From Bdellovibrionia bacterium (GTDB taxonomy: Bacteria; Bdellovibrionota; Bdellovibrionia; Bdellovibrionales; JAGQZY01), in assembly GCA_030424715.1 (NCBI GenBank), contig JAUHWH010000008.1:79665-143664 (forward strand): 64,000 bases of DNA, in the 5' to 3' direction. The translations under genes were made by a program, and so were the position numbers. Under the pieces are notes generated by a model. That model was not told the DNA's origin. It searched no databases and was given only the letters and a program-made list of their open reading frames with translations. Every line of letters starts with the position of its first letter. Within the stretch, counting starts at the first letter, position 1. Of this stretch, positions 17,306 through 26,912 are shown one piece after another.

Positions 17306-18870
17306 AATTGTCCTCGCTCGTGTACAAACTCGTTGCTCACACTGATAACTTTATTGGTTTCTGATAGCTCGACGGACTCACCTTTGAGCAAGGCCACCGC
17401 CTCGGTCAGGCTAAGGGCTTGATCAACAAAGAGGTCGACGGCCTCAAAACTTTGCTCTCGCCCATCGAAGTTGACAAACGTTCCGGACTTTTCAGCAAAG
17501 GTTTTGGTTGGGATAAAGTGGAAATGTCCACCCGCTTGCTCGGCCGCATCCACATGACAGGCCGACATCCAAATCACTTTTTTGTTTGAAGCCAAGGCTT
17601 TTGCAATCACATGAATATCGTCGTAAACCCACTGATTTTCAGGTCCTGCCACCACCACCAAGTCTTGGTCGGACAGACTGGTCACATCTTTTTTAGCTGT
17701 GATGCCATGCTTTTCAAGTGCCTGTAAAAGTCCCTTGGTATTGGGGTTTTTATCGCCACGGATCAGCAAGCCGTCAAAGTCATTGAACTGCGCTTCGTTG
17801 TTCGCCCAGTGGTAAACATTGTCTGTGCCAAACTGGGACTTCCAAAAACCGAGAAGAGCGTCGTATTCTTCTGACGTGTATTGCCCAGTCACTACGAGGG
17901 CGGCTTTCGAATAGGAGTCCAACTTTTCTTTAAGAGAGTTCAGCGACTCGGTGGCGGTCTTGTAATTTTTGTCGCCAGCGTTGATATGGATAGCCTGGGT
18001 CAGGCGGTTTTCTTTTTTCACCGCTTTGGCGGAACCACGCTCACCCACGAAGTCTGTGGTCATCACGTTGGTGGACTTATAGATCTCGCGACCTTCATCA
18101 CACATCCAGTAACCATTCACCTCGGAATGACGAGGCTTCACGCGCCACATGCCCTCTTTGTTGTAATACACATCCACGGAGCAGCCTGTGGAGCAACCGG
18201 TGCAGACCGAAGGTTTGTCTTTCAAAAACCAAACCCGTTGTCTGAAACGAAAGTCTTTTGACGTGAGAGCGCCAACCGGGCAGATGTCTACCGTGTTGAC
18301 CGCATAGTCATTATTTAAAGGCTTGCCCGCGTAGGTTCCGATTTCAGAATGATCGCCGCGATTGAAAATACCGAGCTCGTTGGTTTTTGAAACCTCTTCA
18401 GTGAAGCGCACACAGCGCGAGCAAAGAATGCATCGTTCGGTATCCAAAACAATTTTCTCACCGAGGTCGACGACTTTTTTCTTTTTCACTTTTGCCTGAC
18501 CCATCTCAGAGTCGTATTGACCAAATTTCATATATTGGTCTTGCAAACCACACTCACCGGCTTGGTCACAAATGGGGCAGTCCAAGGGGTGATTGATCAA
18601 ATGGAAATCCAACCCCCATTTAACAGCATCTTTCACCATCTCGGATTGATTGGTGACAACCATGCCGTCAGTGACAGGCGTGTTGCAAGCGATTTGTAAA
18701 CGGGGATTGCCTTCGATCTCAACCATGCAGAGACGACAAACCCCGGCCACGCTGAGCCCCGGGTGCCAGCAGTAATGGGCGATGTCTTCACTGTGCTCGC
18801 GAAAGGCCTCGATGATTGAGGTTCCCTCTTTAACTTCAACTTCTTTGCCGTTGATTGTGCACTTAAGCAT
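17302..18870 (-). CDS. nuoG: NADH-quinone oxidoreductase subunit G (short form)
   Basis: Electron-wiring subunit of complex I. Visible cluster ligands in order: [2Fe-2S] N1b ([17 protein letters not shown] plus a later Cys in IACNTP); N5 ([14 protein letters not shown], with the His ligand); N4 (CILCSRC plus a later ICPVGAL); and an N7-type CTGCSTGC with a distant MCDEGRE. At 522 residues it is much shorter than E. coli NuoG (about 908); the molybdopterin-oxidoreductase-like C-terminal part is reduced to about 260 residues. Overlaps nuoF by 8 bp. Confidence 0.93.
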   Translation of the reverse strand: MLKCTINGKEVEVKEGTSIIEAFREHSEDIAHYCWHPGLSVAGVCRLCMVEIEGNPRLQIACNTPVTDGMVVTNQSEMVKDAVKWGLDFHLINHPLDCPICDQAGECGLQDQYMKFGQYDSEMGQAKVKKKKVVDLGEKIVLDTERCILCSRCVRFTEEVSKTNELGIFNRGDHSEIGTYAGKPLNNDYAVNTVDICPVGALTSKDFRFRQRVWFLKDKPSVCTGCSTGCSVDVYYNKEGMWRVKPRHSEVNGYWMCDEGREIYKSTNVMTTDFVGERGSAKAVKKENRLTQAIHINAGDKNYKTATESLNSLKEKLDSYSKAALVVTGQYTSEEYDALLGFWKSQFGTDNVYHWANNEAQFNDFDGLLIRGDKNPNTKGLLQALEKHGITAKKDVTSLSDQDLVVVAGPENQWVYDDIHVIAKALASNKKVIWMSACHVDAAEQAGGHFHFIPTKTFAEKSGTFVNFDGREQSFEAVDLFVDQALSLTEAVALLKGESVELSETNKVISVSNEFVHERGQL

Positions 18871-20140
18871 TGGCCCGCCCCTGTACTTTAGAGTAACCCT
18901 GTTCGATAAAAAACTGAAACTCGTCGCGAAATTTAGGCACTATCCCTAGCACAGGGAGAGCTGCGGCGTCTGAAAGAGCACAGATAGTGCGCCCCTTCAT
19001 TTTGTTAGCCACCTCACAGAGAAGATCAATGTCACTGACCTGCGCCGTCCCGTTGACCACACCGCTAACCAGTTTGTGGAGCCAGCCCGTGCCTTCTCGG
19101 CAAGGGGTGCACTGACCGCAGGATTCGTGATGATAGAAGTGAGCAATCACCTTTAGCATATCCACCATGCAACGGGTTTCGTCCATAATCACGATCGACC
19201 CAGACCCAAGCATCGAGCCCATCTCGGCAAGACACTCATAATCCAGGGTGGCACGCTCCACTTCTTCGGCATTGAGAATAGGCGCCGAAGTTCCACCAGG
19301 GATTGCCGCCTTCAGCTTCTTGCCGTTCTTCATACCACCACATTCGTTATTGATAAGATCAATCATGGGGTATCCCAGGGGGACTTCGTAGTTGCCCGGC
19401 TTGTTCACATCGCCGGCTACCGAGAATAATTTGGTGCCGGTTGATTTTTCAGTGCCATGCTTTTTGTAGGCTTCGGCCCCGTCACGGATGATGTATTTAA
19501 CGGCGGCAAGAGTTTCTACGTTATTTACGATGGTTGGTTTTTTTAAGTAGCCCTGCACCGCTGGAAAAGGCGGCTTCAGTTTGGGTTGCCCCTTTTTGCC
19601 CTCAAGAGAAGAGATCATTCCTGTCTCTTCTCCACAGATGTAGGCTCCAGCGCCAACATAGACATCCATGTCGTGGTCAAAACCACTGCCCATGATGTTT
19701 TTGCCAAGCAATCCGGCGTCGTAGGCTTCTTTTAATGCTTTTTCAATAACACGAGTGGCATAAACATACTCACCTCGAATGTAAATATAAGACTTCGGAG
19801 AGTTAACCGCAAAAGCCGAAATAATCATTCCCTCGATCAACTGATGGGGAGCACGCTCCATCATCATACGATCTTTAAAAGTGCAAGGCTCGCCCTCGTC
19901 TGCGTTGCAAAGCAGGTAGCGGGTTTCACCATTGTTGGGCAAAAAGCCCCACTTCACACCGGTCGGAAAGCCGGCTCCCCCACGACCACGTAGGCCCGAG
20001 GCTTTGACTTCACTGATAATATCTTCAGGCTTCATTTTAAAAGCCTTGGCCAGGTCTTCGTACCCGCCTTTGGCTTTATAGCCTTCGAGGGTTCTATAAT
20101 TGTCATCGCTATAATGTTCGGTGAGTAATTTAACTTCCAT
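18863..20140 (-). CDS. nuoF: NADH-quinone oxidoreductase subunit F
   Basis: Binds NADH and FMN and holds cluster N3, the electron entry point of complex I. The Gly-rich GLRGRGGAGFPTGVKWGF segment (residues about 50-67) binds FMN. NADEGEPCTFKDR and GAGAYICGEETG follow. Cluster N3 ligands are ESCGQCTPCREGT and the Cys in RTICALSDAAA. The 425-residue length is standard. Its ATG shares one base with the nuoE stop (TAATG), so translation is coupled. Confidence 0.97.
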   Translation of the reverse strand: MEVKLLTEHYSDDNYRTLEGYKAKGGYEDLAKAFKMKPEDIISEVKASGLRGRGGAGFPTGVKWGFLPNNGETRYLLCNADEGEPCTFKDRMMMERAPHQLIEGMIISAFAVNSPKSYIYIRGEYVYATRVIEKALKEAYDAGLLGKNIMGSGFDHDMDVYVGAGAYICGEETGMISSLEGKKGQPKLKPPFPAVQGYLKKPTIVNNVETLAAVKYIIRDGAEAYKKHGTEKSTGTKLFSVAGDVNKPGNYEVPLGYPMIDLINNECGGMKNGKKLKAAIPGGTSAPILNAEEVERATLDYECLAEMGSMLGSGSIVIMDETRCMVDMLKVIAHFYHHESCGQCTPCREGTGWLHKLVSGVVNGTAQVSDIDLLCEVANKMKGRTICALSDAAALPVLGIVPKFRDEFQFFIEQGYSKVQGRANA

Positions 20141-20616
20141 TATTTGAGATCCTTTAACAACTGTTGCGCAGACTCTGGGGTCAAATTTTCGTGGTAATCA
20201 TCGTTGATTTGCATCATTGGCGCCGTATCACAGGAGCCCAAGCACTCGACGCGAGTGAAAGTAAAGCGCCCGTCGGAGGTCATCTCGCCCTCCTTCACGT
20301 CATGCTCTTTCATAAAGGCATCGGCTATTTCGCGAGTTCCAGCCATGGCACAGGCCACATTACAGCAGACTTGCACGTGGTATTTACCCACCGGCTTTTT
20401 ATTGAACATGGTGTAAAAATGAAAAACCTCGTTAATCCGTGCTTCAGGGATGTTCATCAGCTCACTGAGATGGCCAATGGCGTCTTCACTGACCCAGCCT
20501 TCGTTTTCTTTTTGCACACGATAGAGTGCTGGGATGATCGCTGACTCTATGGTCTCGTAGCGAGCCAATTCCTTTTTTACAAACTCTTTTCCTTCAGTCG
20601 ACAATTCAAACATCAT
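20140..20616 (-). CDS. nuoE: NADH-quinone oxidoreductase subunit E
   Basis: Thioredoxin-like [2Fe-2S] subunit (N1a) that partners NuoF. Ligand spacing is C-x4-C (VCCNVACAMAG region) and C-x3-C (ECLGSCDTAP). The N-terminal helical part (AIIPALYRVQKENEGWVS) matches the family. At 158 residues the length is normal. Six bases separate it from the nuoCD stop. Confidence 0.96.
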   Translation of the reverse strand: MMFELSTEGKEFVKKELARYETIESAIIPALYRVQKENEGWVSEDAIGHLSELMNIPEARINEVFHFYTMFNKKPVGKYHVQVCCNVACAMAGTREIADAFMKEHDVKEGEMTSDGRFTFTRVECLGSCDTAPMMQINDDYHENLTPESAQQLLKDLK

Positions 20617-20622
20617 TCACCT

Positions 20623-22314
20623 CTACCGATCCAGCTCACCAGCAATTAGATTCATACTTCCAAGAATGGCAATAACGTCTGCCACCAAACCTCCCGTAAT
20701 GGACTCGGGGAAAGATTGGTAAATCGCAAAACAAGGGGGGCGTACTTTCAAACGATAGGGCGCACCACTACCATCACTGACACAATAAAAGCCCAACTCT
20801 CCATTGGCAGCCTCCGTGGCGGAGTACACTTCTCCGGCTGGTGGACGCAAACCATTGATCACCAACATAAAATGATTCATGAGGCCCTCAATGTTCCCAT
20901 ACACATCTTTTTTCTCGGGCAAGACAATGTCTTTGTCGCGAATGGTGTAATCCCCTTCGGGCACGTTTTTACAGATTTGCTCAACGATACGAATGGATTG
21001 TTTCATTTCTTCGATACGAACCAAATAACGCTCGTAAACATCGCCTGTGGAGCCCACGGGAATATCAAAGTCCAATTGATCGTAACCGTAGTAAGGTTGA
21101 TTTTTTCTGAGATCCAGAGGCACACCAGTGGCTCGCAAACAAGGGCCTGTGTAGCCCCACTCGATGGCGTCTTCTGCCGAGATTGCGCCAACTCCGACAG
21201 TTCGTTGTAAAAAGATTTTGTTGTTACTTAGCAAGCGCTCGATATTCGAGACACCTTTCTTGAGTTCCTGACAAACCTGCATGACATCGTCATACCAACC
21301 GTCGGGAGCGTCTTGCGCCATTCCCCCAATGCGAGTCATGGACACGGTTAAACGGGCGCCACACAGCTTTTCAAATAGGGTGTAGACCTTTTCTCGTAGA
21401 GAGAACAAATGAAAAAATCCGGTAAGAGCTCCAAGATCCACCGCATTCGCACCAATGCAAACCACGTGGTCAATAAAGCGAGACAGCTCACACAACAAAA
21501 CCCGCATGGCTTTGGCTTTATCAGGAATCTCAACATCCAACAGCGTCTCAACCGCTTTGCAGTAGCCCACATTATTCATGGGAGCTGAGCAATAATTGAG
21601 ACGGTCTGTGTAGGGAATCACTTGGTTGTAGGCGTGGGTCTCTGCCATCTTTTCAAAACAGCGATGTAAATAGCCGAGCTCGACGTTGGCACGATGCACG
21701 CTCTCACCTTTGAGTTCAGCCATCACACGCAATGTCCCGTGGGTGGCTGGATGAGAAGGCCCGATATTGAGCGGCACAAGGCCCGGAACGTCTTTTTCAA
21801 CGTAATTCGGGTCATTGTCAAAATGGATGGGCATGGCCTCGGTGCATTCTTGTTGGCGATCGGCCGGATAGTCTTTACGAAGCGCGTGTCCCACAAACTG
21901 ATGATGAGTTAAGATTCTGCGCATGTTGAGGTGTCCTGTGAACTTGATCCCAAACATGTCGTAGGTTTCTCGCTCAAACCAATCGGCACCACGCCACAGT
22001 TTTGTGAGAGTGGGCACCTCTTCGCCTTCGGCCAAGGCCACTTTCACGCGAAGTCTGTTACTTGTTGTTGTGTTGAACAGCTCATAAACGACCTCAAAAC
22101 GCTTCTCACGCCCGGGATAGTCCACCGCCGTAATATCCATCAGCAAGTCAAAGGACCCATTGCCTTTGAGAAAGCCGAAAAAATCAAGAACATGACTCGC
22201 GGGAATCATGACGATATCGGCATCAAAACTGTTCGACCAGGCCCACTGCTTGGACTCGGTACTGAACTGGTTCTCTAGGTCTGTTTTTATATTATTATTC
22301 TGCACTTTGTTCAT
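20623..22314 (-). CDS. nuoC: NADH-quinone oxidoreductase fused subunits C and D
   Basis: One 563-residue chain combines NuoC (residues about 1-165, with [14 protein letters not shown] and [17 protein letters not shown]) and NuoD (about 175-563, with [25 protein letters not shown] and the final [12 protein letters not shown]). NuoD helps form the quinone-binding cavity with NuoB. The fusion is known from E. coli and other lineages. The start overlaps the 3' end of nuoB by 20 bp; a GTG three codons later would shorten that overlap. Often written nuoCD. Confidence 0.96.
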   Translation of the reverse strand: MNKVQNNNIKTDLENQFSTESKQWAWSNSFDADIVMIPASHVLDFFGFLKGNGSFDLLMDITAVDYPGREKRFEVVYELFNTTTSNRLRVKVALAEGEEVPTLTKLWRGADWFERETYDMFGIKFTGHLNMRRILTHHQFVGHALRKDYPADRQQECTEAMPIHFDNDPNYVEKDVPGLVPLNIGPSHPATHGTLRVMAELKGESVHRANVELGYLHRCFEKMAETHAYNQVIPYTDRLNYCSAPMNNVGYCKAVETLLDVEIPDKAKAMRVLLCELSRFIDHVVCIGANAVDLGALTGFFHLFSLREKVYTLFEKLCGARLTVSMTRIGGMAQDAPDGWYDDVMQVCQELKKGVSNIERLLSNNKIFLQRTVGVGAISAEDAIEWGYTGPCLRATGVPLDLRKNQPYYGYDQLDFDIPVGSTGDVYERYLVRIEEMKQSIRIVEQICKNVPEGDYTIRDKDIVLPEKKDVYGNIEGLMNHFMLVINGLRPPAGEVYSATEAANGELGFYCVSDGSGAPYRLKVRPPCFAIYQSFPESITGGLVADVIAILGSMNLIAGELDR

Positions 22315-22840
22315 AAGGGTTCACCCAGTTGTCGCGCCAAGGTCTTGGCTTGTGATCAGCAATCAATTTTTGCAAAGAAATAACACCATCGAGCACAGCC
22401 TCCGGAGTGGGAGGGCAGCCCGGAACATAAATATCCACCGGAATCACGCGATCAATCCCTTGCATCACGTGATACGAGCGGTAAAAACCGCCAGAACTGG
22501 CACAGGCACCCATGGAAATGACGTATTTAGGCTCGAGCATTTGCTCGTAGATGTTAACAAGGATGGGGCCCATTTTTTCGGTGATCGTTCCAGCAACGAG
22601 CAAAAGATCTGCTTGCCTTGGTGAAAATCGCACCACCTCGGCTCCGAAACGGGCCAAATCGTACTTTGGCCCCATCACTGACATCAACTCGATACCACAG
22701 CAAGCCGTACCGTAGGGCATGGGCCACAGAGAGTTTTTTCGCCCCCAAGCCACCAGATCATCAAGTTTTGTTGTGAACGCGAAAGATTTTGAGATTTCGT
22801 CAATATTCTGTTGAGCCGGTAAAGGCCGAGCTTGTGCCAT
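22295..22840 (-). CDS. nuoB: NADH-quinone oxidoreductase subunit B
   Basis: Carries the terminal cluster N2, which passes electrons to quinone. The tandem cysteines are in [10 protein letters not shown], the third ligand in [10 protein letters not shown] and the fourth in [11 protein letters not shown]. At 181 residues it is normal. It is the first gene of the six-gene run; AGGAG lies 9 nt before the ATG. No nuoA precedes it, unlike the usual order. Confidence 0.97.
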   Translation of the reverse strand: MAQARPLPAQQNIDEISKSFAFTTKLDDLVAWGRKNSLWPMPYGTACCGIELMSVMGPKYDLARFGAEVVRFSPRQADLLLVAGTITEKMGPILVNIYEQMLEPKYVISMGACASSGGFYRSYHVMQGIDRVIPVDIYVPGCPPTPEAVLDGVISLQKLIADHKPRPWRDNWVNPYEQSAE

Positions 22841-22889
22841 TCGCAGAACTCCTATCAGTCACTCCATTTGTAGACCGTCATTCATCCCT

Positions 22890-22895
22890 TTTATA
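22890..22895 (-). promoter_or_regulatory. possible -10 element of the nuo operon
   Basis: TATAAA (5/6) on the minus strand, leaving a leader of about 43 nt before nuoB that includes the AGGAG site. No good -35 is visible at the right distance. Confidence 0.3.
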
Positions 22896-23018
22896 AGGTG
22901 AAATATCAAGTGGTTTTCAGTACTTTGCTACCACTGTCATAAGTTTACGAAAAAATGCAAACCAGTCTTTTTCTAAGTGTTTTAGGATTCTTCCGAGAGG
23001 GTTTATTGAAAGGGTTTC

Positions 23019-24119
23019 TCAATATTGCAGCACAGGATCGTAGCAATACTCCACAGGAAGGTTGCGGTCTTCACCGTGAACAAAACCCGTACCAAGGATG
23101 ATAGCCGTTTTACGCTTGCGAACGTCGGCCTGCCACTTCTTGTGACTGTCCACAACTCGAATTTCAAGCATTTCAAGCATTTGCTCTTCTTCTGTGACCC
23201 CGGCTTGCTCTGCCATCCATGCATCATACTTATCGAAATGCTTTTCTCTTAGGCTTCCATTTTGAACCACGATATCAAACAAGAAAAGGTAAGATCGCAA
23301 CTGCTGCCACCCCAGGCGGTTTTTGTACTCTAGCGTACGATCGTGGATGTAGCGGGCCGCCAGGATCTGCTGCGAGACATAGAGAGGGTGACCAGCAATT
23401 TCTTTGAGCGCGTTCTTCCAGGCGGTTTTAAATTTACGCCCTTTTGAATCCGAATAGAGGGTGTTCTTGGCCCAACGGACGCTGGCCGAATTTGAGCGAA
23501 GCTGTAGCCCCACCACGGCATACTTTTTATCAACGTCAGAATCATGAAATTCTACGGGCGCTCGTTCCGGAGCGTCCATCAACGCAAGCTCCTGACTCGC
23601 CGAAGCCAGCCCGCTCCCCTTTGAACGTTCCCAATCGGCAAGCATGCCCAGCAGAGACTTTAGCATCGCCGGAGTCATCGCATTTTCCAGAACCTCGGGA
23701 TGATTGTCCCGCATCGTAATAAATAGAGGCTGCAAAGTTCCCTGTCCAAGATTTTGGTTTAAGATCCCCATGCTGACACCTTGGCCATCGAAGTTGTTTG
23801 ATAAGTTGGTCCAGCCGGCGTGGCCTTCGAAGCTTCCTGTGATATTCATGGCCAGTGAAAAGGCCTGCTGATCAATCAAAAGGTAGTCTTGCGGCCAGCG
23901 CACGCCCTCAAAATTGAGAGCCGAACAAATGGGAGGCATTGGTGTGGGGCGCGGTTTTGAAGTGTCGACCTCGTCCGCGACGGGACCAGGCTCTTCGAAC
24001 TCGGCCTGAGTCGACCCCTGAGAAACCCCTAGGTCATTCACTGGTTGGTCCGAGCATCCCCAAACAATTGATATCATCACTACGAAGAAAATAATCTTAG
24101 CTGCCTTCAATTTCACCAT
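23019..24119 (-). CDS. predicted lipoprotein with a lysozyme-like/chitosanase-like domain
   Basis: A lipoprotein signal ends at lipobox IVWGC, and an acidic/Pro linker runs to about residue 62. The domain from about 80 onward has the pattern ITGSFEGHAGWTNLSNNFDG followed by QGVSMGILNQNLGQGTLQPL. That resembles proteins with a GH46-like (lysozyme-superfamily) fold, where the Glu of FEG would be catalytic and the [ST]xGxxQxN segment lines the cleft. The assignment is from memory of the family and is moderate. If right, it cuts a beta-1,4-linked amino-sugar polymer such as peptidoglycan. Monocistronic, no strong terminator seen. Confidence 0.6.
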   Translation of the reverse strand: MVKLKAAKIIFFVVMISIVWGCSDQPVNDLGVSQGSTQAEFEEPGPVADEVDTSKPRPTPMPPICSALNFEGVRWPQDYLLIDQQAFSLAMNITGSFEGHAGWTNLSNNFDGQGVSMGILNQNLGQGTLQPLFITMRDNHPEVLENAMTPAMLKSLLGMLADWERSKGSGLASASQELALMDAPERAPVEFHDSDVDKKYAVVGLQLRSNSASVRWAKNTLYSDSKGRKFKTAWKNALKEIAGHPLYVSQQILAARYIHDRTLEYKNRLGWQQLRSYLFLFDIVVQNGSLREKHFDKYDAWMAEQAGVTEEEQMLEMLEIRVVDSHKKWQADVRKRKTAIILGTGFVHGEDRNLPVEYCYDPVLQY

Positions 24120-24302
24120 CCCTTAACTTTAACAAAACGTTGATGCTTATGTTGTCGGCATTTCACAGAAACTTTTTAAATTCGAAATGAGCAATTTTTT
24201 TAGACAAAAGGAGAGTCTAGGATGGGATGGGTTCAGACTTTCGGATGAGGCCAGCGAGGAAAGCACTGGTCTTCCGGCTGGACGACCACCCCCAGTCTTT
24301 GC

Positions 24303-24338
24303 AAAAAAAAAGAGCCATGACATTGTCGTCATGGCTCT
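24303..24338 (-). terminator. strong Rho-independent terminator of the S8 protease gene
   Basis: Minus-strand stem AGAGCCATGAC / GTCATGGCTCT (11 bp, perfect) with a 6-nt loop, then a run of at least eight T. Confidence 0.92.
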
Positions 24339-24368
24339 CTTGATCTCTTCGAGATTTGCCCTCAACTT

Positions 24369-25823
24369 TTATTGCATCAGCTGACGCACATTAAGCTTTC
24401 CGTTGGACACGGACTTGCCGCTCATCGCGTTGATCGGCGTTGCTGTTGAAAGGATGGCTTGCTTCACCTCTCTCCAGTCGGCATTCGGATTTTTCGACAT
24501 ATACAGGGCCGCTGCGCCAGAAACATGGGGAGCCGCCATGGATGTTCCATCCCAAGTCGCTGTGATCAATCCAGGAATGTCGATAACCGTGTCTTGATAA
24601 ACATTGTCAGGCACTGTTGAGAAAACGGCGACACCGGGAGCTGCGATATCCACAGTGTTACGCCCCCAGTTCGAGAATGACCCTAAGGCATCAGACTTAT
24701 CAATCGCCGCAACACTAATGATGTTGTCGTGATCGTAAGAAGCAGGATAAGCCGGCTTAGCATCGGTGTCGTTGTCATAACCAACACCCTGATGTCCGTT
24801 ACCAGCGGCCGCTACAAAAAGTCGCCCCTGATCCATGGAGTACTGAATGGCATCTTGTAAAGCTTGGGAAGCTTCTTTGTCGCCGCCATCGCCTTCACTG
24901 CCCCATGAGTTTTGTAAAATATGGGCGCCATTATCAACGGCGTACTTGATGGCACCGATGGCACCTTCGGTCGTGCCTTGCCCATCTTCGGTTAGAAAAC
25001 GCATAGCCATAATCTTTACGTTCGGAGCAACCCCAGTGATCCCCTTACCATTGTCACCGGTTGCGGCCACACAGCCCGCCACATGGGTGCCGTGCCCAGG
25101 GTTTCCACCCATTAACAATTGAAAACCTGTCTTGTGCAGGTCATAGGGTTTATTGTCATCACGGCCAAAATCCCAGCCGACAACATCGTCAATAAATCCG
25201 TTGCCATCATCGTCAATACCGTTAGTGGCCATGTTTTGACCGTTGGCGTCCGTTCCCATCTCGCCAACATTTCTCCACATATTGTCGACAAGATCTTCGT
25301 GGGTGTAATCCACCCCGGTATCAATGACTGCAACCACGATCTGGTCGCTTCCTTTGGTTCCCGACTGACTCCAGGCTCCTTTAATATCGTTATCGATCAT
25401 CCCCCATTGCTTATCAAACAGAGGATCTGATCCGGAACCGCCGGTGATCGTTAGAGGAATTTCTGGATTGTCCTCTCCCCGGTAAGATAAGATTCCCAAG
25501 GCTCTCTGCGCATCAATATGAGCTTGCGCCTGCGCCCGAATGACAGGGTCATAGGATTCAATGTTGGTCTGTAGTTTCAAAGTTGCGTTTTTCTCAATTG
25601 CCAACACATCGGAATGTTGCTTGAGCAATTGCGCCTCTTCATCAGATATGTCGACCTTCACCCAGTTGGCGAGCTTTAAGTCTTTTACATTCACTTGAGC
25701 ACGCTCCATATCAGCGGCAAAAGTATGTAAACTGCGAGAATTTTTTAATTTTACCAGCCAACCATCGGCGGCCGGTGCACTGACTACAAACAACAGTGCT
25801 GCGATTGTTAATATTGCTTTCAT
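24369..25823 (-). CDS. secreted subtilisin-like serine protease (S8) with I9 propeptide
   Basis: Signal peptide at residues 1-18 (ending APA). Residues about 20-85 match an inhibitor_I9 propeptide (DGWLVKLKNS ... VLAIEKNATLKL). The catalytic triad is Asp168 (AVIDTGVDYTHEDL), His244 (GHGTHVAG) and Ser428 (GTSMAAPHVSGAA), with the oxyanion Asn342 in AAAGN. It is a complete and probably active secreted protease that would cleave off its own propeptide. The NGIDDDGNGFIDD segment may bind calcium. GGGGGAA precedes the ATG. Its own terminator makes it a single-gene unit. Such proteases are abundant in predatory bacteria, but the target is unknown. Confidence 0.93.
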   Translation of the reverse strand: MKAILTIAALLFVVSAPAADGWLVKLKNSRSLHTFAADMERAQVNVKDLKLANWVKVDISDEEAQLLKQHSDVLAIEKNATLKLQTNIESYDPVIRAQAQAHIDAQRALGILSYRGEDNPEIPLTITGGSGSDPLFDKQWGMIDNDIKGAWSQSGTKGSDQIVVAVIDTGVDYTHEDLVDNMWRNVGEMGTDANGQNMATNGIDDDGNGFIDDVVGWDFGRDDNKPYDLHKTGFQLLMGGNPGHGTHVAGCVAATGDNGKGITGVAPNVKIMAMRFLTEDGQGTTEGAIGAIKYAVDNGAHILQNSWGSEGDGGDKEASQALQDAIQYSMDQGRLFVAAAGNGHQGVGYDNDTDAKPAYPASYDHDNIISVAAIDKSDALGSFSNWGRNTVDIAAPGVAVFSTVPDNVYQDTVIDIPGLITATWDGTSMAAPHVSGAAALYMSKNPNADWREVKQAILSTATPINAMSGKSVSNGKLNVRQLMQ

Positions 25824-25960
25824 GAGTTCCCCCTATTATTTTGTCTAGTCCCAATAGACTAAAAGCATAGGGAGAGCGCGCAGAGTCTAGCAATGGTCGG
25901 GGCCGTCTTCTGGTCTCAAGTCTGTTTGAATTTACATTTTTTAGAAAAGAACTCGACCTT

Positions 25961-25977
25961 CGGCCTGAGAAAGGCCG
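25961..25977 (-). terminator. weak hairpin downstream of the PilZ gene
   Basis: CGGCCT/AGGCCG stem with a 5-nt loop lies about 45 bp past the PilZ stop. No T tract follows directly, so termination is uncertain. Confidence 0.25.
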
Positions 25978-26020
25978 TGGGAATAACAGGAAAAGACAAA
26001 AACTGTTCGACTCAACTCAA

Positions 26021-26776
26021 CTAGAGTCGAGGCACATGAAGCGCGAGATGCCGAGTCAGACGCTCATTGCTTTTTTGAAATTGAATAGCAAATCGCTCGT
26101 AGTGTCCCTGCTTATTCAGGTTGACCACCCGCCCCTTCACTTGCACAGAACCCTGTCCATGACTCGCTTTGATGATGGCGTTAACAGTTTGCCCCGGCAC
26201 CAGCGACGTTGCGTGTTCGACCACTACTCCCAATCCCTGCAGAGAAAGATTGGAACTTGTGCCTTCATAGAGATCGCCGCCGGCACTTATAAAAACTTCG
26301 CGGGTGTACTTGATCCTTGGGGTCTTCCGTCGCGTGATAATATTTCGCAGGGGCTCACAGCCAAGAAGCTGATCAAGACTTTTGCCCGCGAAAGGTCCAG
26401 ACTCTCCAAAGGGAGCCCAAGCGTCACACATCGAGTGACGGACTCTGTTGTCTTTATAGAGTCGCTTTTGAACATAGAACTCTAACATTTGTAGCAAGGA
26501 GAAGGGCCCAAAGGGGGTTTGCCCACCCCTGACATACCAATTGGTGAACAGCGAAGACCTCTCACTTCCCGTTGAGGCAAGCATAAGCTTGTCCGCAGTA
26601 TACAGCGCCAGGGGTTGATGGTTCAGCATAAAGGCCCAACGATCTTCGTGGCTCAAACGAATTTTTGTATTGAAGTCGATCACACCTGAAGAGAGCATCA
26701 ACAGTATTTCGCTGAAGCTTTTTTCCCCCAAGAGTGTCTGCCCCACTTTAACATGACAGCGATTGTTCACACCCAT
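26021..26776 (-). CDS. PilZ-domain protein with a GYF_2-like N-terminal module
   Basis: Residues about 80-125 (TNWYVRGGQTPFGPFSLLQM ... WAPFGE) fit the GYF_2/DUF4339-type fold, a small binding module seen in many Bdellovibrio proteins. From about 150 a PilZ domain starts with the c-di-GMP motif RRKTPR and continues with NLSLQGLG, the [DN]-x-S-x-x-G element. Both binding elements look intact. It is thus a likely cytoplasmic c-di-GMP effector. The first 70 residues form a second small domain (KSFSEILLMLSSGVID) that may be another degenerate GYF_2 copy. No partner gene is adjacent. Confidence 0.8.
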   Translation of the reverse strand: MGVNNRCHVKVGQTLLGEKSFSEILLMLSSGVIDFNTKIRLSHEDRWAFMLNHQPLALYTADKLMLASTGSERSSLFTNWYVRGGQTPFGPFSLLQMLEFYVQKRLYKDNRVRHSMCDAWAPFGESGPFAGKSLDQLLGCEPLRNIITRRKTPRIKYTREVFISAGGDLYEGTSSNLSLQGLGVVVEHATSLVPGQTVNAIIKASHGQGSVQVKGRVVNLNKQGHYERFAIQFQKSNERLTRHLALHVPRL

Positions 26777-26877
26777 TCCCCACTTATTCCCTATTACCCA
26801 GTATAGTCTGGTTTTCTGTGATTCAAAAATCGAATCTCAATTTGAGACAGCTTCTAATGACAAATCGGTTTAACCCC

Positions 26878-26906
26878 TTGAAACAGAGGCACCCATCCTG
26901 TACAAC
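26878..26906 (+). promoter_or_regulatory. promoter abutting the HAD gene start (leaderless type)
   Basis: TTGAAA (5/6), 17-bp spacer, TACAAC (4/6), then 6 nt to the ATG at 26913. No Shine-Dalgarno sequence in the gap. Confidence 0.5.
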
Positions 26907-26912
26907 CAAGCC

